A stretch of 64,000 bases of DNA from Fonsecaea monophora. Its lineage: Eukaryota > Ascomycota > Eurotiomycetes > Chaetothyriales > Herpotrichiellaceae. Numbering within the stretch: the first letter of the stretch is position 1; the number at the start of each line of letters is the position of its first letter. This document shows, one piece after another, positions 31,208 through 41,765 of this stretch. The stretch is taken from positions 1 to 64,000 of the forward strand of contig NW_019173936.1 of assembly GCF_001642475.1 (NCBI RefSeq), given 5' to 3'. Under the pieces are notes generated by a model. It did no database searches. It was not told where the DNA came from and saw nothing but the letters and a program-made list of their open reading frames with translations. Both the position numbers and the translations under genes were made by a program.

Positions 31208-32079
31208 GATCGTCATTCCCTACAAAGCTGAGAACTGCGACACGACATTATCTGCGCGACCGAAAAACGATCCATAGAGAGATCATTATCAACTCTAAGC
31301 AACTTACGCGAGGCTTCGTAGTCGCCGAAGGCTCAACGACCTTACAGACCAATAAGACCTGGATACGTCTGACATAATATGTCCCCGAACGACAGTGTAT
31401 GTGAGAAAATAACGAGACACCTGGACCAACAGCATGTGCAATACAACGCGAAAAGTGGCCTTATCCGGCTTTGCCCCTAATTTTTAATATGTCCTGAGTG
31501 TTCATCAGAAAACAACAAATATCCCAAACAAAGAGGAAAAGCAGGAAAGAGGCCCAATCCTGTCTAAGTGGAATGTCGCGTCAGACTTGAAAGCTGTGGA
31601 GCGACTAGACGAGCTTGCTGGACGAGGGCGAAGCAGGCAGGGAGATGTTGGGATCGATCAGGGGCCTAGATATGAGGATGGAAAAACAGTTGAGCTACGA
31701 TGAATCGGGGCCGGATAATGAACCGGACAGTGGTGTTTCTTCCCTCTCAGTCCTGATACTTGCTAAAGGGGGACCAGTCCTGTGCTGAATGGGACAATAT
31801 TCACACGCTACACCATGCTGAATAGGAAATCCTATACAGTAGCAATGAGCTTGGATAGATAGAAGAACCTTGCCCCCCTTCCCACTTGTCATTGATGTCA
31901 AGTTTCTCAGTTGTCTCCCCTTCGCTGAATTCTTCATGAAAAGCAATCTTTCTTTTGCGCGCATTGACGTCTGAGGTACTCGGTATTTTCCTCTTTGAGT
32001 TTCCAGGCCAGGGACAACGGTTCGAACGATGTTCAATCGCACTGGAGACATGTAGACCTCACTACACAGCACCAAAAGA
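31208..32079. other. Convergent 3' flanks of the CCCH gene and VPS17
   Basis: About 870 bp between two converging stops. The open frames here lie opposite or beyond the VPS17 end and have no family resemblance. No gene is called. Confidence 0.6.
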
Positions 32080-34029
32080 TCAGAAGGTGCTTTGCGCCAA
32101 CCGACTGGCGGCGTTCCTAGCATCGACACGATCTTCATCTTCGTCTTCCTTGACCCTCTCCAGACTGGCTCCGGTCGCACTTCTCGGTCGCCCCCCTTGA
32201 GCCACTCCTGCACCATTCGTCCCATTTTCACTCTCTTCTGGAAGAGGAACACCCAGCGCGCCAGGGCCAAAGCTTCCAGACATGCTTCTAGAAAGAGCAT
32301 CCCTGCTCCGCGGAACACCAGACCATGCATCGCCTTTCGCACCCTGACTGCTGGCCATGCTAATCCGCCTTACGGTGGGATGGTTCTCCCGCCCCAATCT
32401 GCTCAGACCACCAGACGCATCAATTGCCCGGATATCCGGCCTAACACTTTCGAGAGTTGCAAGCGTGCGGCGCTCTGCTTCGATTTGACGCAACACGTAC
32501 TCACGAAGGGAGAGCATGAATTCAGCGGACGTGCGACTGAACCAGCGTCTTTTCTCGAGCAGTAAATTTGCGGTCACGCGTTGGGTTTTGGAGCGAAGGT
32601 AGTTTTCTTGAGAGATTGCTTCGTCGAGCGCAGAGATCGCTTCATCAACTTTATCTCTGCGAACGCTGGAAGAGCTTTTGAGGCGTTGGACCGCGTTTTC
32701 CTTACTCCGGCGGGATGCCTCTGTCTGGAGGAGCTCCCGGAGCAGGATATGTCGATTCGTCAAAGTTTCCTTGACGATGAAAGCGTCAGAGGAGTGATAC
32801 GCAAGTGCATCCCCTAATGTCGTGGCTTCAGCAGTTCCTTGCGCGGCGTGGTAATCCCCGCATGTTTGAATAATGCGCCCGAGTTTGCGGTATGCTGTCG
32901 CCAGACCTGGGTGTATCTCTTGAACACTCATTTGCCCAAGTTTTTCTCCAAGGGACGATTCTGCGAGGCCAAGTGCTGTGAAAATGTCAGCAAACGAAGA
33001 ACCTGAAAGCGTTCCACCCACAACTCACCGCGTCTGGCCTTAACCACCTTCTCAAGTCTTTGGCTTGTGTCCAGCGAACTGAGGTAGAATGCCTTGACAA
33101 TAGGCCTCGCATCGTGCAGCTCAGGCGTATCATCAGGCGGTGGTGCGAACTGTTTTAAGACTTTCCGCCTTACACCAGTCGCTGGTTGTTTCATTCTCAC
33201 CACAGGGGAGTACCCAAAATCACTCTCCACAAAAAATACCATCTCCTCATCACGCATGAGGACATCGTTGCCACATACAGCATTCAACCATCTTTGAATT
33301 GCCGCCTTGACCCGGGCTTCATCTTCGTCAGTGCCTACCCCGGCTGAAGTCTGAGCGGGAGGCACGGCAGGGACGATGGCCTCTGGGTTCGAAGATATAA
33401 GATGGTCCGCAAGTTTGACGAATTCCGAGTGTGTCCGACGGACATCTCGGAATTGAGTTGTACGAAATTTGGGGAGGTTAGTCTTTCAGAACTGTTAGCT
33501 TGCACCCTCTCCATAGACAACCGCAACGTACATAAACATCGAATCTGATAACGGGATCTTTGCGTCCCGTTCGCTCCAGCGCAGTCACTTTGGCTTGTAG
33601 TTTATATTGCGGTACCGGCCTGTTCTGCCTTGCACTATGATATCTTGCTGCGCCGGGTCGTTGCTGCGGCTGACCAGCATATTGTTGCCCAACCGCTGCT
33701 CCTTGGATATCTTGGGGATGTATTGCGGAAGCCTGTGCATGCGCTGCGGCCTCTTCTGGATTTTGATGCTGTGGAGCAGCGACCCGATCTCCGGAGGCCC
33801 CGCCATCTCTAGGAGCAGACACATTAGATTGATTCGGAGGAGGTAGGTAAGGGCTATCAGGAATGCTGTCTTGGGATTGATTGTAGGAATGCCCTCGGAT
33901 TGGTTGTGGTGACTCTGGAGAATCTGGTGGGGGTTGGGCAAACCCTCTAGAGGCACGGGGAGAAGAAGAACCCCAGGGTGAGGCGCCGTGAAGAGCGTCG
34001 GCCTCACTAGCAGCAGCTGAGTAGTCCAT
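32080..34029 (-). CDS. VPS17: Retromer sorting nexin Vps17
   Basis: PX-BAR sorting nexin that dimerises with Vps5 in retromer and acts in endosome-to-Golgi retrieval. Predicted 615 residues from exons 33532-34029, 33029-33482 and 32080-32975. Introns are 49 nt (GTACGT to AAAG) and 53 nt (GTGAGT to CACAG). Order: a disordered Pro/Gln/Ser-rich N-terminus (1-145); a PX domain starting YKLQAKVTALERTGRKDP and continuing over the first junction as FDVYTNLPKFRTTQFRDVRR; a BAR-type helical region from about 300 to 520, crossing the second junction at KARRALGLAESS; and a disordered Ser/Gly-rich tail. I chose ATG 34029 (MDYSAA), because the frame upstream starts only with TTG. It diverges from MEF2 across 488 bp. 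Confidence 0.92.
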
Positions 34030-34517
34030 AGTTGCGAGTGTGGCAGCAGAGAACTGCTCACGTTGTAGTGCAGACAATCAAGCGGGCATTCGGCAGTTGT
34101 ACAGAACCAAGACTGAGCTTTCCAAAAGGTGTGTTCAGAGGTGGTGTGGAACAAGTCGCGCAGTGTTCTGTAGAGTTTGTAGAGCAGGACCGAGGTGAAG
34201 CTGCTTGATCGGTGGTATAGTTGGTCTATCACTTGTGGTCCCTGTCCATTGTCTACAAGTCGGAGCAAAGAGTTGCAGCGGGAAAACTGCGCCTGCCCAC
34301 CAGCCTAATATGGCTAGTGGATGCTGCTGCTTTATGAGGGACAGAATTTCTACATTTTCTCGAGCCTCGTCAGTTTTGAGGACTTGAAGCATCCAGCTCA
34401 AGTCACTCATTCGGGTCCTGCTTTCGTATCCTTTTCAGCGTTTGTGACCTTGAAATTCCTGGTGTATAATCTCATGTTGATGTGGTTGGCTAGGTCCATT
34501 TCCACTTCTGAGAGGGG
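34030..34517. other. Divergent promoter between VPS17 and MEF2
   Basis: 488 bp between two divergent ATGs, presumably a shared bidirectional promoter. Short open frames inside it are not supported. Confidence 0.6.
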
Positions 34518-37196
34518 ATGAAAGTCCATGCGCAATTCATTAGACACTCCTCTCTAATTGATTTTTATCGGTCTCGCTCTGCTTTTTCATTTATTCGGAC
34601 TCAGTCAAGAAATATTCGGTCATCATGTCCGCGCGCAGCACCTGCAGCATCAACACCACAGAACCCAAGACCTTCGAGGACAAGAAATATTGGCATCATT
34701 GCCCATATCGATGCGGGCAAAACGACCACAACGGAGCGCATGCTCTATTACAGCGGCCATACTCGAAGGATAGGTGATGTCGATGAGGGTTCTACCGTCA
34801 CCGACTTTCTTCCTGCTGAGCGGGCTCGTGGGATCACCATTCAATCTGCGGCAATCACCTTCGAGTGGCCACCAGCGCATGCTGCACCACCTCCGACCTC
34901 GACCGATGACATTGAAGTTCAGCCTCGTGCACGTTTCCCCCACACCATTAATCTAATCGACACGCCGGGGCATGCCGACTTCACTTTCGAAGTCCGCCGA
35001 TCGTTGCGCATCTTAGATGGTGCTGTTTGTATTCTGGATGGTGTCGCTGGGGTTGAGGCCCAGACTGAACAAGTATGGGCCCAAGCTGGCGAATGGAACA
35101 TCCCACGAATAGCGTACATCAACAAGCTAGATCGTGACGGCGCGGCTTTTGGAAGAACCGTTCGTGAAATCGGCTCTCGCTTGGGCGGTTGGCCCGCGCT
35201 TTGTCAAATCCCGTGGTTCGAGGGTGGAAAGGGCCGTTTTACTGGCGTGGGAGATGTTATCAACTTGGAAGGATTGTTGTACGACTCTGGCGGAGATGGC
35301 AAAGCGATAGAACGTTATCCCTTTCTGCGGTTGGAGCAAGAGCATCCGGAGTTTGCACAGGAATTGCGAAGGGCCAGGACGGCACTGGTTGAACTACTCA
35401 GTGAGCATGACGATCAGCTTGTCGAAGCCTTTTTCGACGCCGAAGAGGACCACCTCAAAGTGAGTCCTGCTCAGATTTGGGAGAGCCTGCGAAGGTGTCT
35501 CCTCACACCGCATTGCACGGTTATCCCAGTCTTTGCTGGTGCCAGCTTTCGTAATATTGGAGTACAGCCTCTCTTGGACGCTGTCAACAATCTTATGCCA
35601 TCTCCGGAAGAGCGCCCAGATCCCGAGATTGGTCTTGGGTCGATCTCTGGAGGGCTTTCGCAGCTGATCAGAGGGGATTTGTCACTTGAGAAACCAGCGT
35701 CAAAGTCCAAGAAGAAAGGTCCTGAGTTGGTACCCGCGGCGATCGGCAATGCTTTGCAGGGTTGTGCGTTAGCATTCAAAGTGGTCAATGACCCACGGAA
35801 AGGTATGCTTGTCTACATCCGCGTCTATTCGGGAGTGATAGAACGAAATGCCCTCCTTTTCAACACCAATCTTCAGAATTCGGAGAGGGCGACAACTTTA
35901 CTGCGGATGTATGCTTCGGAATCGGTGCCTGTTCAGTCACTCCGAGCTGGCGAAATTGGTGTCATTGCAGGTTCGAAGTTTGCTCGTACCGGAGACACCC
36001 TCATCTCCTATGCTGGAAACAAAGCCACACCACCCGAACCACTGCAAAGGCTACAACTGCGGCCTATCAAAGTGCCGCCCCCTGTATTTTTCGCGGCCAT
36101 CGAACCAAATAGCTTGCGGGAAGAGAAAGATATGCACGAGAAGCTTGCACTGCTGTTGCGAGAAGACCCCAGCCTCCAGGTGTTGCAGGATGAAGATACA
36201 GGCCAGACGCAAATCAGTGGTATGGGCGAATTACATCTTGAGATCGCTCAAGATAGACTTGTCAACGATCTAAAAGCAAAAGCACGCATGGGCAAGATTG
36301 CAATTGGTTATCGTGAAACACTACCACAACCTTCAAATATCATCACAAAGGTGTTAGAGGGAGAACGTGCGGCATCAAAAGGCAAGGCAGGGTGTACGGC
36401 CCTCGTGGAACCTCTGGAAGGCGAATCTGCAGATGATGTTGATGAGTCTGAGGAGAAATTCATCCATGAAGAAGACGGAAACCTGGTCATCATCGAGACA
36501 CCAACTCTAGACCAACGAGGAAGACCACTCGCCGGTGACGCAGGGGGCTTGCCACCACACCTCCTGCTTCCCGAAATCCGAATTGCATACCTCAACGGCG
36601 CTTTAGCAGCTTTGAGCCGTGGTCCCTCCTGGGGCTATCCAATGCGTAATACAAAGGTCATCTTGACCCTTCGCCCAGACGAGCACATCTTTGGCACGGA
36701 AACGACATATGGATCCTTGACGGCTGCTGCTCGCCTAGCCACGATCGCGGCATTCAAAGACGCCACCAAGAGCAGCCCGTGTTCTCTCATGGAACCTGTG
36801 ATGAACGTCGATATCAGCGTGGATGAAGCAAGCTTGGGGAATGTCATCCAGGACATCTCTTCTGGTCGGGGAGGGCACATTGTTTCCCTCGGTGACCATG
36901 AAGAAGAGCACGCTCAGACAGGCTTAGATTCCAAACGTATCGACGTCCGGAAGATTTATGCACCCAAGGATCCCTTTGAGTCCGGCTCATCGTTGGCTGG
37001 AGAGGAACACCAGAGGGTCAATTTCCAGAGGACTGTAAAGGCAAAGGTACCTCTGAAAGAGATGGTTGGTTACCTCAAACATCTCCGCAGCATGACTGGA
37101 GGCAGAGGAACGTTTGTGATGAGTGTCGATCGATTCGAGAAGATCACCGGTCCTCGAGAAAGAGCACTTATTGCAGAGCTTCAAGGCGGATTGTGA
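34518..37196 (+). CDS. MEF2: Mitochondrial ribosome-releasing elongation factor G2 (Mef2/RRF2)
   Basis: Intronless translational GTPase of 892 residues. With the ribosome recycling factor, EF-G2 splits mitochondrial ribosomes after termination. The N-terminal 55 residues are Arg/Ser-rich and poor in acidic residues, as expected of a mitochondrial presequence. G1 is AHIDAGKTT (62-70), switch motif RGITIQ, G3 DTPGHADF and G4 NKLD. Domain II, domain III (GMGELHLEIAQDRL), domain IV and domain V (GHIVSLGDHEEEH, SMTGGRGTF) follow. A Lys-rich insert before domain II (SKSKKKGPE) and an acidic insert in domain IV (near ADDVDESEE) fit fungal Mef2 rather than Mef1. The assignment to the G2 subfamily rests on these features and is a little less sure than EF-G itself. 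Confidence 0.92.
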   Translation: MKVHAQFIRHSSLIDFYRSRSAFSFIRTQSRNIRSSCPRAAPAASTPQNPRPSRTRNIGIIAHIDAGKTTTTERMLYYSGHTRRIGDVDEGSTVTDFLPAERARGITIQSAAITFEWPPAHAAPPPTSTDDIEVQPRARFPHTINLIDTPGHADFTFEVRRSLRILDGAVCILDGVAGVEAQTEQVWAQAGEWNIPRIAYINKLDRDGAAFGRTVREIGSRLGGWPALCQIPWFEGGKGRFTGVGDVINLEGLLYDSGGDGKAIERYPFLRLEQEHPEFAQELRRARTALVELLSEHDDQLVEAFFDAEEDHLKVSPAQIWESLRRCLLTPHCTVIPVFAGASFRNIGVQPLLDAVNNLMPSPEERPDPEIGLGSISGGLSQLIRGDLSLEKPASKSKKKGPELVPAAIGNALQGCALAFKVVNDPRKGMLVYIRVYSGVIERNALLFNTNLQNSERATTLLRMYASESVPVQSLRAGEIGVIAGSKFARTGDTLISYAGNKATPPEPLQRLQLRPIKVPPPVFFAAIEPNSLREEKDMHEKLALLLREDPSLQVLQDEDTGQTQISGMGELHLEIAQDRLVNDLKAKARMGKIAIGYRETLPQPSNIITKVLEGERAASKGKAGCTALVEPLEGESADDVDESEEKFIHEEDGNLVIIETPTLDQRGRPLAGDAGGLPPHLLLPEIRIAYLNGALAALSRGPSWGYPMRNTKVILTLRPDEHIFGTETTYGSLTAAARLATIAAFKDATKSSPCSLMEPVMNVDISVDEASLGNVIQDISSGRGGHIVSLGDHEEEHAQTGLDSKRIDVRKIYAPKDPFESGSSLAGEEHQRVNFQRTVKAKVPLKEMVGYLKHLRSMTGGRGTFVMSVDRFEKITGPRERALIAELQGGL

Positions 37197-37562
37197 CTGA
37201 CGTATATAGAATGTACATGTATTGTATTGTATCTATTAGTTATAAGAATGTCAGCAGCCGGCGCGGACAACTCAAAGGTTTATTGCCAAATCGGGGGTTC
37301 TTACTGGCTCACCACCCTTTGACTGAACCAACAACGCTCTCTACTCGAACTACATATAATCTAGACCACGTGCAGCAACACCGGAGGACCTACACACCAA
37401 CTTATATCTATACACGCCATAATTCTCGAGGAGATTTGATTTCGAGCATGTATTTCCGCCCAGGCTAACCCTGAGGAGATCCGAGAAAGTGAGGCACACG
37501 AACAACTTTGTAACCCCCCTCCCCACCACGCCCGAACAATCAATAAGGACACGAACACAAAG
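37197..37562. other. MEF2 3' flank and ArfGAP 5' region
   Basis: 366 bp with no gene. A CACGTG E-box lies at about 37367-37372, roughly 190 bp before the ArfGAP ATG. The leader before that ATG is rich in C and A. Confidence 0.5.
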
Positions 37563-38968
37563 ATGGCGGCAAAGGCCATGTGGGAGGTCGATCCGGAGAC
37601 TAGGAGCAAGGTTCGCCTTTCCTGGCACAACGTCTCGTCTTTGGGCCCGAGTTCCTGACTATTGTATCTTTTGCAGCTTGCAGCGTTGGGCAAAAAGGAG
37701 GGCGCCGGCAACGACAAGTGTTGTGACTGCGGCGCCCCTTCACCGCAATGGGTGAGTTTTGGGAGTCCTCCAAGCAAAAGACTGGCCTTTTTTTTTTTTC
37801 AATTTGTCGTGTATCCCTTCTGTTCTAATCCGCTGCACAGGCGTCCCCCAAATTCTCTACCTTCATCTGCCTCCAATGCGCCGGCGTACACCGTGGACTC
37901 GGAGTCCACGTCTCCTTTGTGCGATCCATATCCATGGACGCATTCAAACAGGCCGAGATCCTCCGGATGCAATACGGCGGCAACAAGGCCTGGCAAGACT
38001 TCTACAATAAGAATAGCCCCTCACTACCGTTTGAGGAGGCTACGATAAAAGAACGATATGACTGCGAGGTCGGCGAGGAATGGAAGGAAAGATTATCTTG
38101 TCAAGTGGAGGAAAGAGAGTTTGATAAAGCCGCCTTCCAAAGAGAAAGACAGGCGATACTACAGAAGCAGGCAAGCCGTTCAGTTACGCCGGCTGGAGGT
38201 GTAAGGAACAGCAGTACCGCCGTATCAAGCAACAGCCGTCCGGGCAGTCGGACTGCGTCCCCAGCACCCTCCAAAGGAGGACGCATAACAGCCGATCAAA
38301 AGGCCCAAAATGAGGCCTACTTTGCGCGCATGGGCGAGGCAAATGCCAGCAGACCGGACTCCCTACCACCCAGCCAGGGCGGAAAGTACGGCGGCTTCGG
38401 CAGCGCGCCGCCAGAACCCTCGCAGCAGCAGGGTTCAGGCGGGATCCCCTCCACCGACGACTTCTCTAAGGACCCTGTGGCGGCCATAACGAAGAGTTTT
38501 GGCTGGCTTGGAGGGATGGTCAGCAAACAGGCTAAGCTGGTGAATGATTCCTACATTCAACCAACGGCCCGAAATGTCGGTTTCAATTCCCAACCCCGAC
38601 TTGGTCACCATTTTCCCCTAGCTAGATCTTACTGACATGTTGTGATCCAGATCGCCTCCTCAGACTTCGCCACCCAAGCTCAAAAGGCAGCCGCGGCCGC
38701 GGGACAGGGCATCCAGACCGGCGCACGCGGCGCCGCCGAATCGTTCAACAAATTCGTCGAAGGCCAGGACGAGAAGGCCGCGGCCGCGGCGTCATCGAAG
38801 CGGGCAGAGCCGGAGCGGAAAGACTTCTGGGACAGTTTCGGCCAGGGCGGAGGCGGGGGGAACAGCAGCATCGGGACCAGCGCGATGAGGAAGACGACCT
38901 CGGGGTCGGCCACGGCCGCAAACCCGCCGCGGAAGGGTAAGGAAGACGGCTGGGGCGACGACTGGTAG
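37563..38968 (+). CDS. GCS1: ADP-ribosylation factor GTPase-activating protein (ArfGAP1/Gcs1 type)
   Basis: Stimulates GTP hydrolysis on Arf1 in COPI retrieval at the Golgi. Predicted 391 residues from four exons: 37563-37610, 37677-37751, 37841-38575 and 38651-38968. Introns are 66, 89 and 75 nt. The start MAAKAMWEVDPETRSK is typical of the family. The GAP zinc finger C-x2-C-x16-C-x2-C spans the second junction (CCDCGAP, then ICLQCAG), followed by the arginine-finger region GVHRGLGVHVSFVRS. The C-terminal half is Ser/Pro/Gly-rich with an amphipathic ALPS-like stretch (FGWLGGMVSKQAK), and a short C-terminal WGDDW. The last intron uses a GTCGGT donor but has a good CTGAC branch site. The track of small exons is easily missed by ORF-based calling. 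Confidence 0.92.
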
Positions 38969-39554
38969 AAACGCTTCCACCCAACGAGAAACATATAGGG
39001 CGACGCCGATCTTGAACGACGGGTATATCGCCCGTGCCTATACACCTAGTAAATGCAGGGCTGAGAAGCAGGAAAAAGAGCAGAATAGGGGGTTTGAACC
39101 TGACATTTTGGACACCCACGATTCATCCCCCGAGGAATTGCTGCAAAGATGAGATTTTGGAGGCAGACGGAACCCTCTTACATACCTCGACGACTGAGAG
39201 ATAGATAGCATGTGGCCTTCATCGGCGAGTCCGTCGACCGGTGACTCTTCTGAGAGAAGAGACATCAGACAAGTATACATGGTGTCGCCAGGAAACTAGA
39301 CATTCCTATTGAGGCTCTTTGTCAATTCAGGCTGAGGAAATACAACTTTGGCCATTATTGATTGCTTTCCGCTGTATGGTAATTCTCGCATCGATTAGCA
39401 TTCCCTTCATTTTCGACATAGACGATATCCCCATCAGATACTATCCTCTTAATCCTACAAGAACAGGCCATGATTTGTGTCCGTTTCATCAGCCAGGAGA
39501 CCGGTGTACCAGCCCCGAAAGCGCACGAGACACTTCTGTTCTGGCAAAAGCGTA
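38969..39554. other. Convergent 3' flanks of the ArfGAP and Acinus-like genes
   Basis: 586 bp between converging stops. No gene or distinctive element is seen. Confidence 0.6.
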
Positions 39555-41510
39555 TCACCTTCCACCTCCCCTCCACGAGTCCATGCCTCTACCTCGATAT
39601 CCTCCTCCCCTTCCTCGTCCACCTCCTCGTACTCCATCCAACCTAGCCTGGCCTTTGCGCCCGAATCCAAACTCGGGTCCTTTGTCAACCCACTCTTCTC
39701 TATCCTTGTCCCGCTCAAAAGAGTACCGCTTCATGCCTTCATCGCCACTCCGTCCCATCTCCTCCCAACCGGGGCGTAGGGCGCGGAACATGTCTAAGCG
39801 CTCATCCGCCACCGACGAAGGTACCGGTTTATAGTATAGTTTCGGTTTGGTGGAAGTGGACTCAAAGAGTTCGTCGAGTGCTTTGAAGCCCGTGCCATTG
39901 TTTGAGGCCGCGTTTTGGCTGCCACCTAGAGGCCCGCGCTGGCGGTCCCGGCTTTGATTGGTTCGAGGGATCAAAGTCTCACGGTCTGGATGGACACCTG
40001 CGGAGATCGAGTCTGACTGCTGCCTGTCAAACGGGGCGCGGGACCCGCGACTCTGGTCGAAGGGTGTTGGGCGAGGCTTGCTGGTGTCAATCTCCTGGAA
40101 AACTGCCTCGATTCCACTTTCGTCTTCCTCGTAAGCTATTTCAAAGCGACGGCCATTGCCTCCTCGACCAAAACCACTGCCAGTCTCTTGGTCGATCCAT
40201 GTTTGCACCTTACTTGGAGGAACATAGTCAACAAAGAGTGGTTCGCGGAGAGGTTCATCCGGAAAGCGTGATCCATGCATCGCAGAACGGACTCGCGAGG
40301 CGGCTGCCACTGAGGTGAACGTCACAAATGCATGGGTGCGAATACTGTCGAGATAGAATGTGGTGATTGGATCGGTGTCATCAGAGGAACGCGATTTTGC
40401 TATTGATACAATATGGGCGCGGAGCGAAGGGATATGTAGGGGTCGTTTGAAGTTGCGAATGTAGATGGACGATGTTGCTGGGTGGATGGCGGGTGGGACG
40501 TCGCGGTCTTCTGCTGAAGTCGTTGATCTGGGAGGAGAAGCAGACGCTCTTTCATCGTGGACCCGGGGTTCGCTTGCAGTGGTGCCCTGCTGCTCGGAAA
40601 GGGGTTTCGTGGGGAGTTCTCCATCACCAGATGTTTCGACGACAACCTCAGCAGGCTCTCCATCCATAGCCTCTCCTGGGGCATCTTTCCTCTCTCCTAT
40701 GCCCGCTTCTGCTTGATCAGGGACATCTTCTGCCCTCGACTCCTGTGTATCTTCTGTCAACCTCGCCCTCTTACGAGCCACATCCTGTGTCGAGGGGACG
40801 GGTGTGGCGCTTCTTTTTCTCCGCTTCCTCTCGTCTTCTGCAACATCTTTGGAATTCAGTTGCGAGGAGTTGGTAGTATTGGAGTCTGATAGATTTTCTG
40901 TTGCGGGTGGGGTAGCGAGCAAAGTAGGTGTTTTCTCTGTGACACTTTGGTCGATTGTTTTGGCTTCATCCTTTGCAGGCTCTCCTGCGCCGGAGCCTGC
41001 GTCATCACTTTGTACAGGAGCCCCAGGCACTTGCTTGATCTCTCCGGTAGTGTCTGCAAGTTTCTCTGGTTCGTCCCTTTTCGCTTCCTCATCAGGCTGT
41101 GTGGCAACCTCTGGGGGAGCCTGTTCCTCGGGCTTGCTCAGAGCTTTGGCCTGACTATCCTCTGCTTGGGCTGCCGAAGGAATGTCTGCTCCGGCCTGAT
41201 CCCCTCCAGAGGCAGGGTGTTCTTTTCCGCTAACATCCTCGCGCGCTTCATCGTTTTGGGTGTCATTCGCGGTTGGGTCAATAACGTGGCTGGCCGCATC
41301 GTTTCCGTTTGCCTGCGGCACAGGTTGTTCCTCGACATCTTCAGTCTCTTGCTCACCCTCAGCCTCGACCGATTGATTGGCATTCTGCGCCTCGTACTCT
41401 TCGAGCTTGTCGATGTATTGTTGTTTTAATTTGAGACCTGTCAGAGGGATATCACGCGACTTGCACTCCTCTTTGAGGTCGGCGACCTTCAACTTGGCCC
41501 AATCTGTCAT
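39555..41510 (-). CDS. Acinus-like SAP/RRM protein
   Basis: Intronless, 651 residues. An N-terminal SAP domain (1-42; WAKLKVADLKEECKSRDIPL) is followed by about 300 acidic, disordered residues with a basic patch (ERKRRKR), then an RRM-like domain at about 349-430 (IYIRNFKRPLHIPSLRAHI; THAFVTFTS; LFVDYVP). It then has an RSB-like motif (LDELFESTSTKPKLYYKPVP) and a C-terminal RGG tail. The same order is found in animal Acinus, the scaffold of the ASAP complex with RNPS1 and SAP18 that links to the exon junction complex. The product is therefore probably nuclear and RNA-associated. An upstream in-frame ATG at 41675 would add 55 residues with a hydrophobic run; the SAP-proximal ATG 41510 is preferred. 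SAP-RRM similarity is seen; complex membership is inferred. Confidence 0.84.
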   Translation of the reverse strand: MTDWAKLKVADLKEECKSRDIPLTGLKLKQQYIDKLEEYEAQNANQSVEAEGEQETEDVEEQPVPQANGNDAASHVIDPTANDTQNDEAREDVSGKEHPASGGDQAGADIPSAAQAEDSQAKALSKPEEQAPPEVATQPDEEAKRDEPEKLADTTGEIKQVPGAPVQSDDAGSGAGEPAKDEAKTIDQSVTEKTPTLLATPPATENLSDSNTTNSSQLNSKDVAEDERKRRKRSATPVPSTQDVARKRARLTEDTQESRAEDVPDQAEAGIGERKDAPGEAMDGEPAEVVVETSGDGELPTKPLSEQQGTTASEPRVHDERASASPPRSTTSAEDRDVPPAIHPATSSIYIRNFKRPLHIPSLRAHIVSIAKSRSSDDTDPITTFYLDSIRTHAFVTFTSVAAASRVRSAMHGSRFPDEPLREPLFVDYVPPSKVQTWIDQETGSGFGRGGNGRRFEIAYEEDESGIEAVFQEIDTSKPRPTPFDQSRGSRAPFDRQQSDSISAGVHPDRETLIPRTNQSRDRQRGPLGGSQNAASNNGTGFKALDELFESTSTKPKLYYKPVPSSVADERLDMFRALRPGWEEMGRSGDEGMKRYSFERDKDREEWVDKGPEFGFGRKGQARLDGVRGGGRGRGGGYRGRGMDSWRGGGR

Positions 41511-41755
41511 GGTTGCAGCAGATGGTTGAGTGCGATTGGTAGAGGAAGGTAAGGGAGCAATCAGGGATAGAAGGGCGACGACCAAAATGCGCCATCTACG
41601 GGATTGGATTGAGCCATGTGTCGTTAAAGCAATGGGGATCGTTTGACTTTTGAAATGCGACGCGCCAAATCGCATGACAAGGACGAGTCCAGACAGTCAC
41701 GGGAATGACGTAACGCATTGGCACAGTCACATGATCTGTGCTTCCCCGGCAGCCT

Positions 41756-41765
41756 GGCACGTGCC
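41756..41765. promoter_or_regulatory. Palindromic E-box GGCACGTGCC
   Basis: Perfect 10-bp palindrome centred on CACGTG, about 250 bp upstream of the Acinus-like ATG. bHLH factors bind CACGTG; no particular factor is implied. Confidence 0.4.

Noticed and set aside
41511..41675. Upstream start (ATG 41675) for the Acinus-like protein
   Set aside because: It would place a hydrophobic segment before the SAP domain; relatives start near the SAP domain. Kept as 5' UTR.
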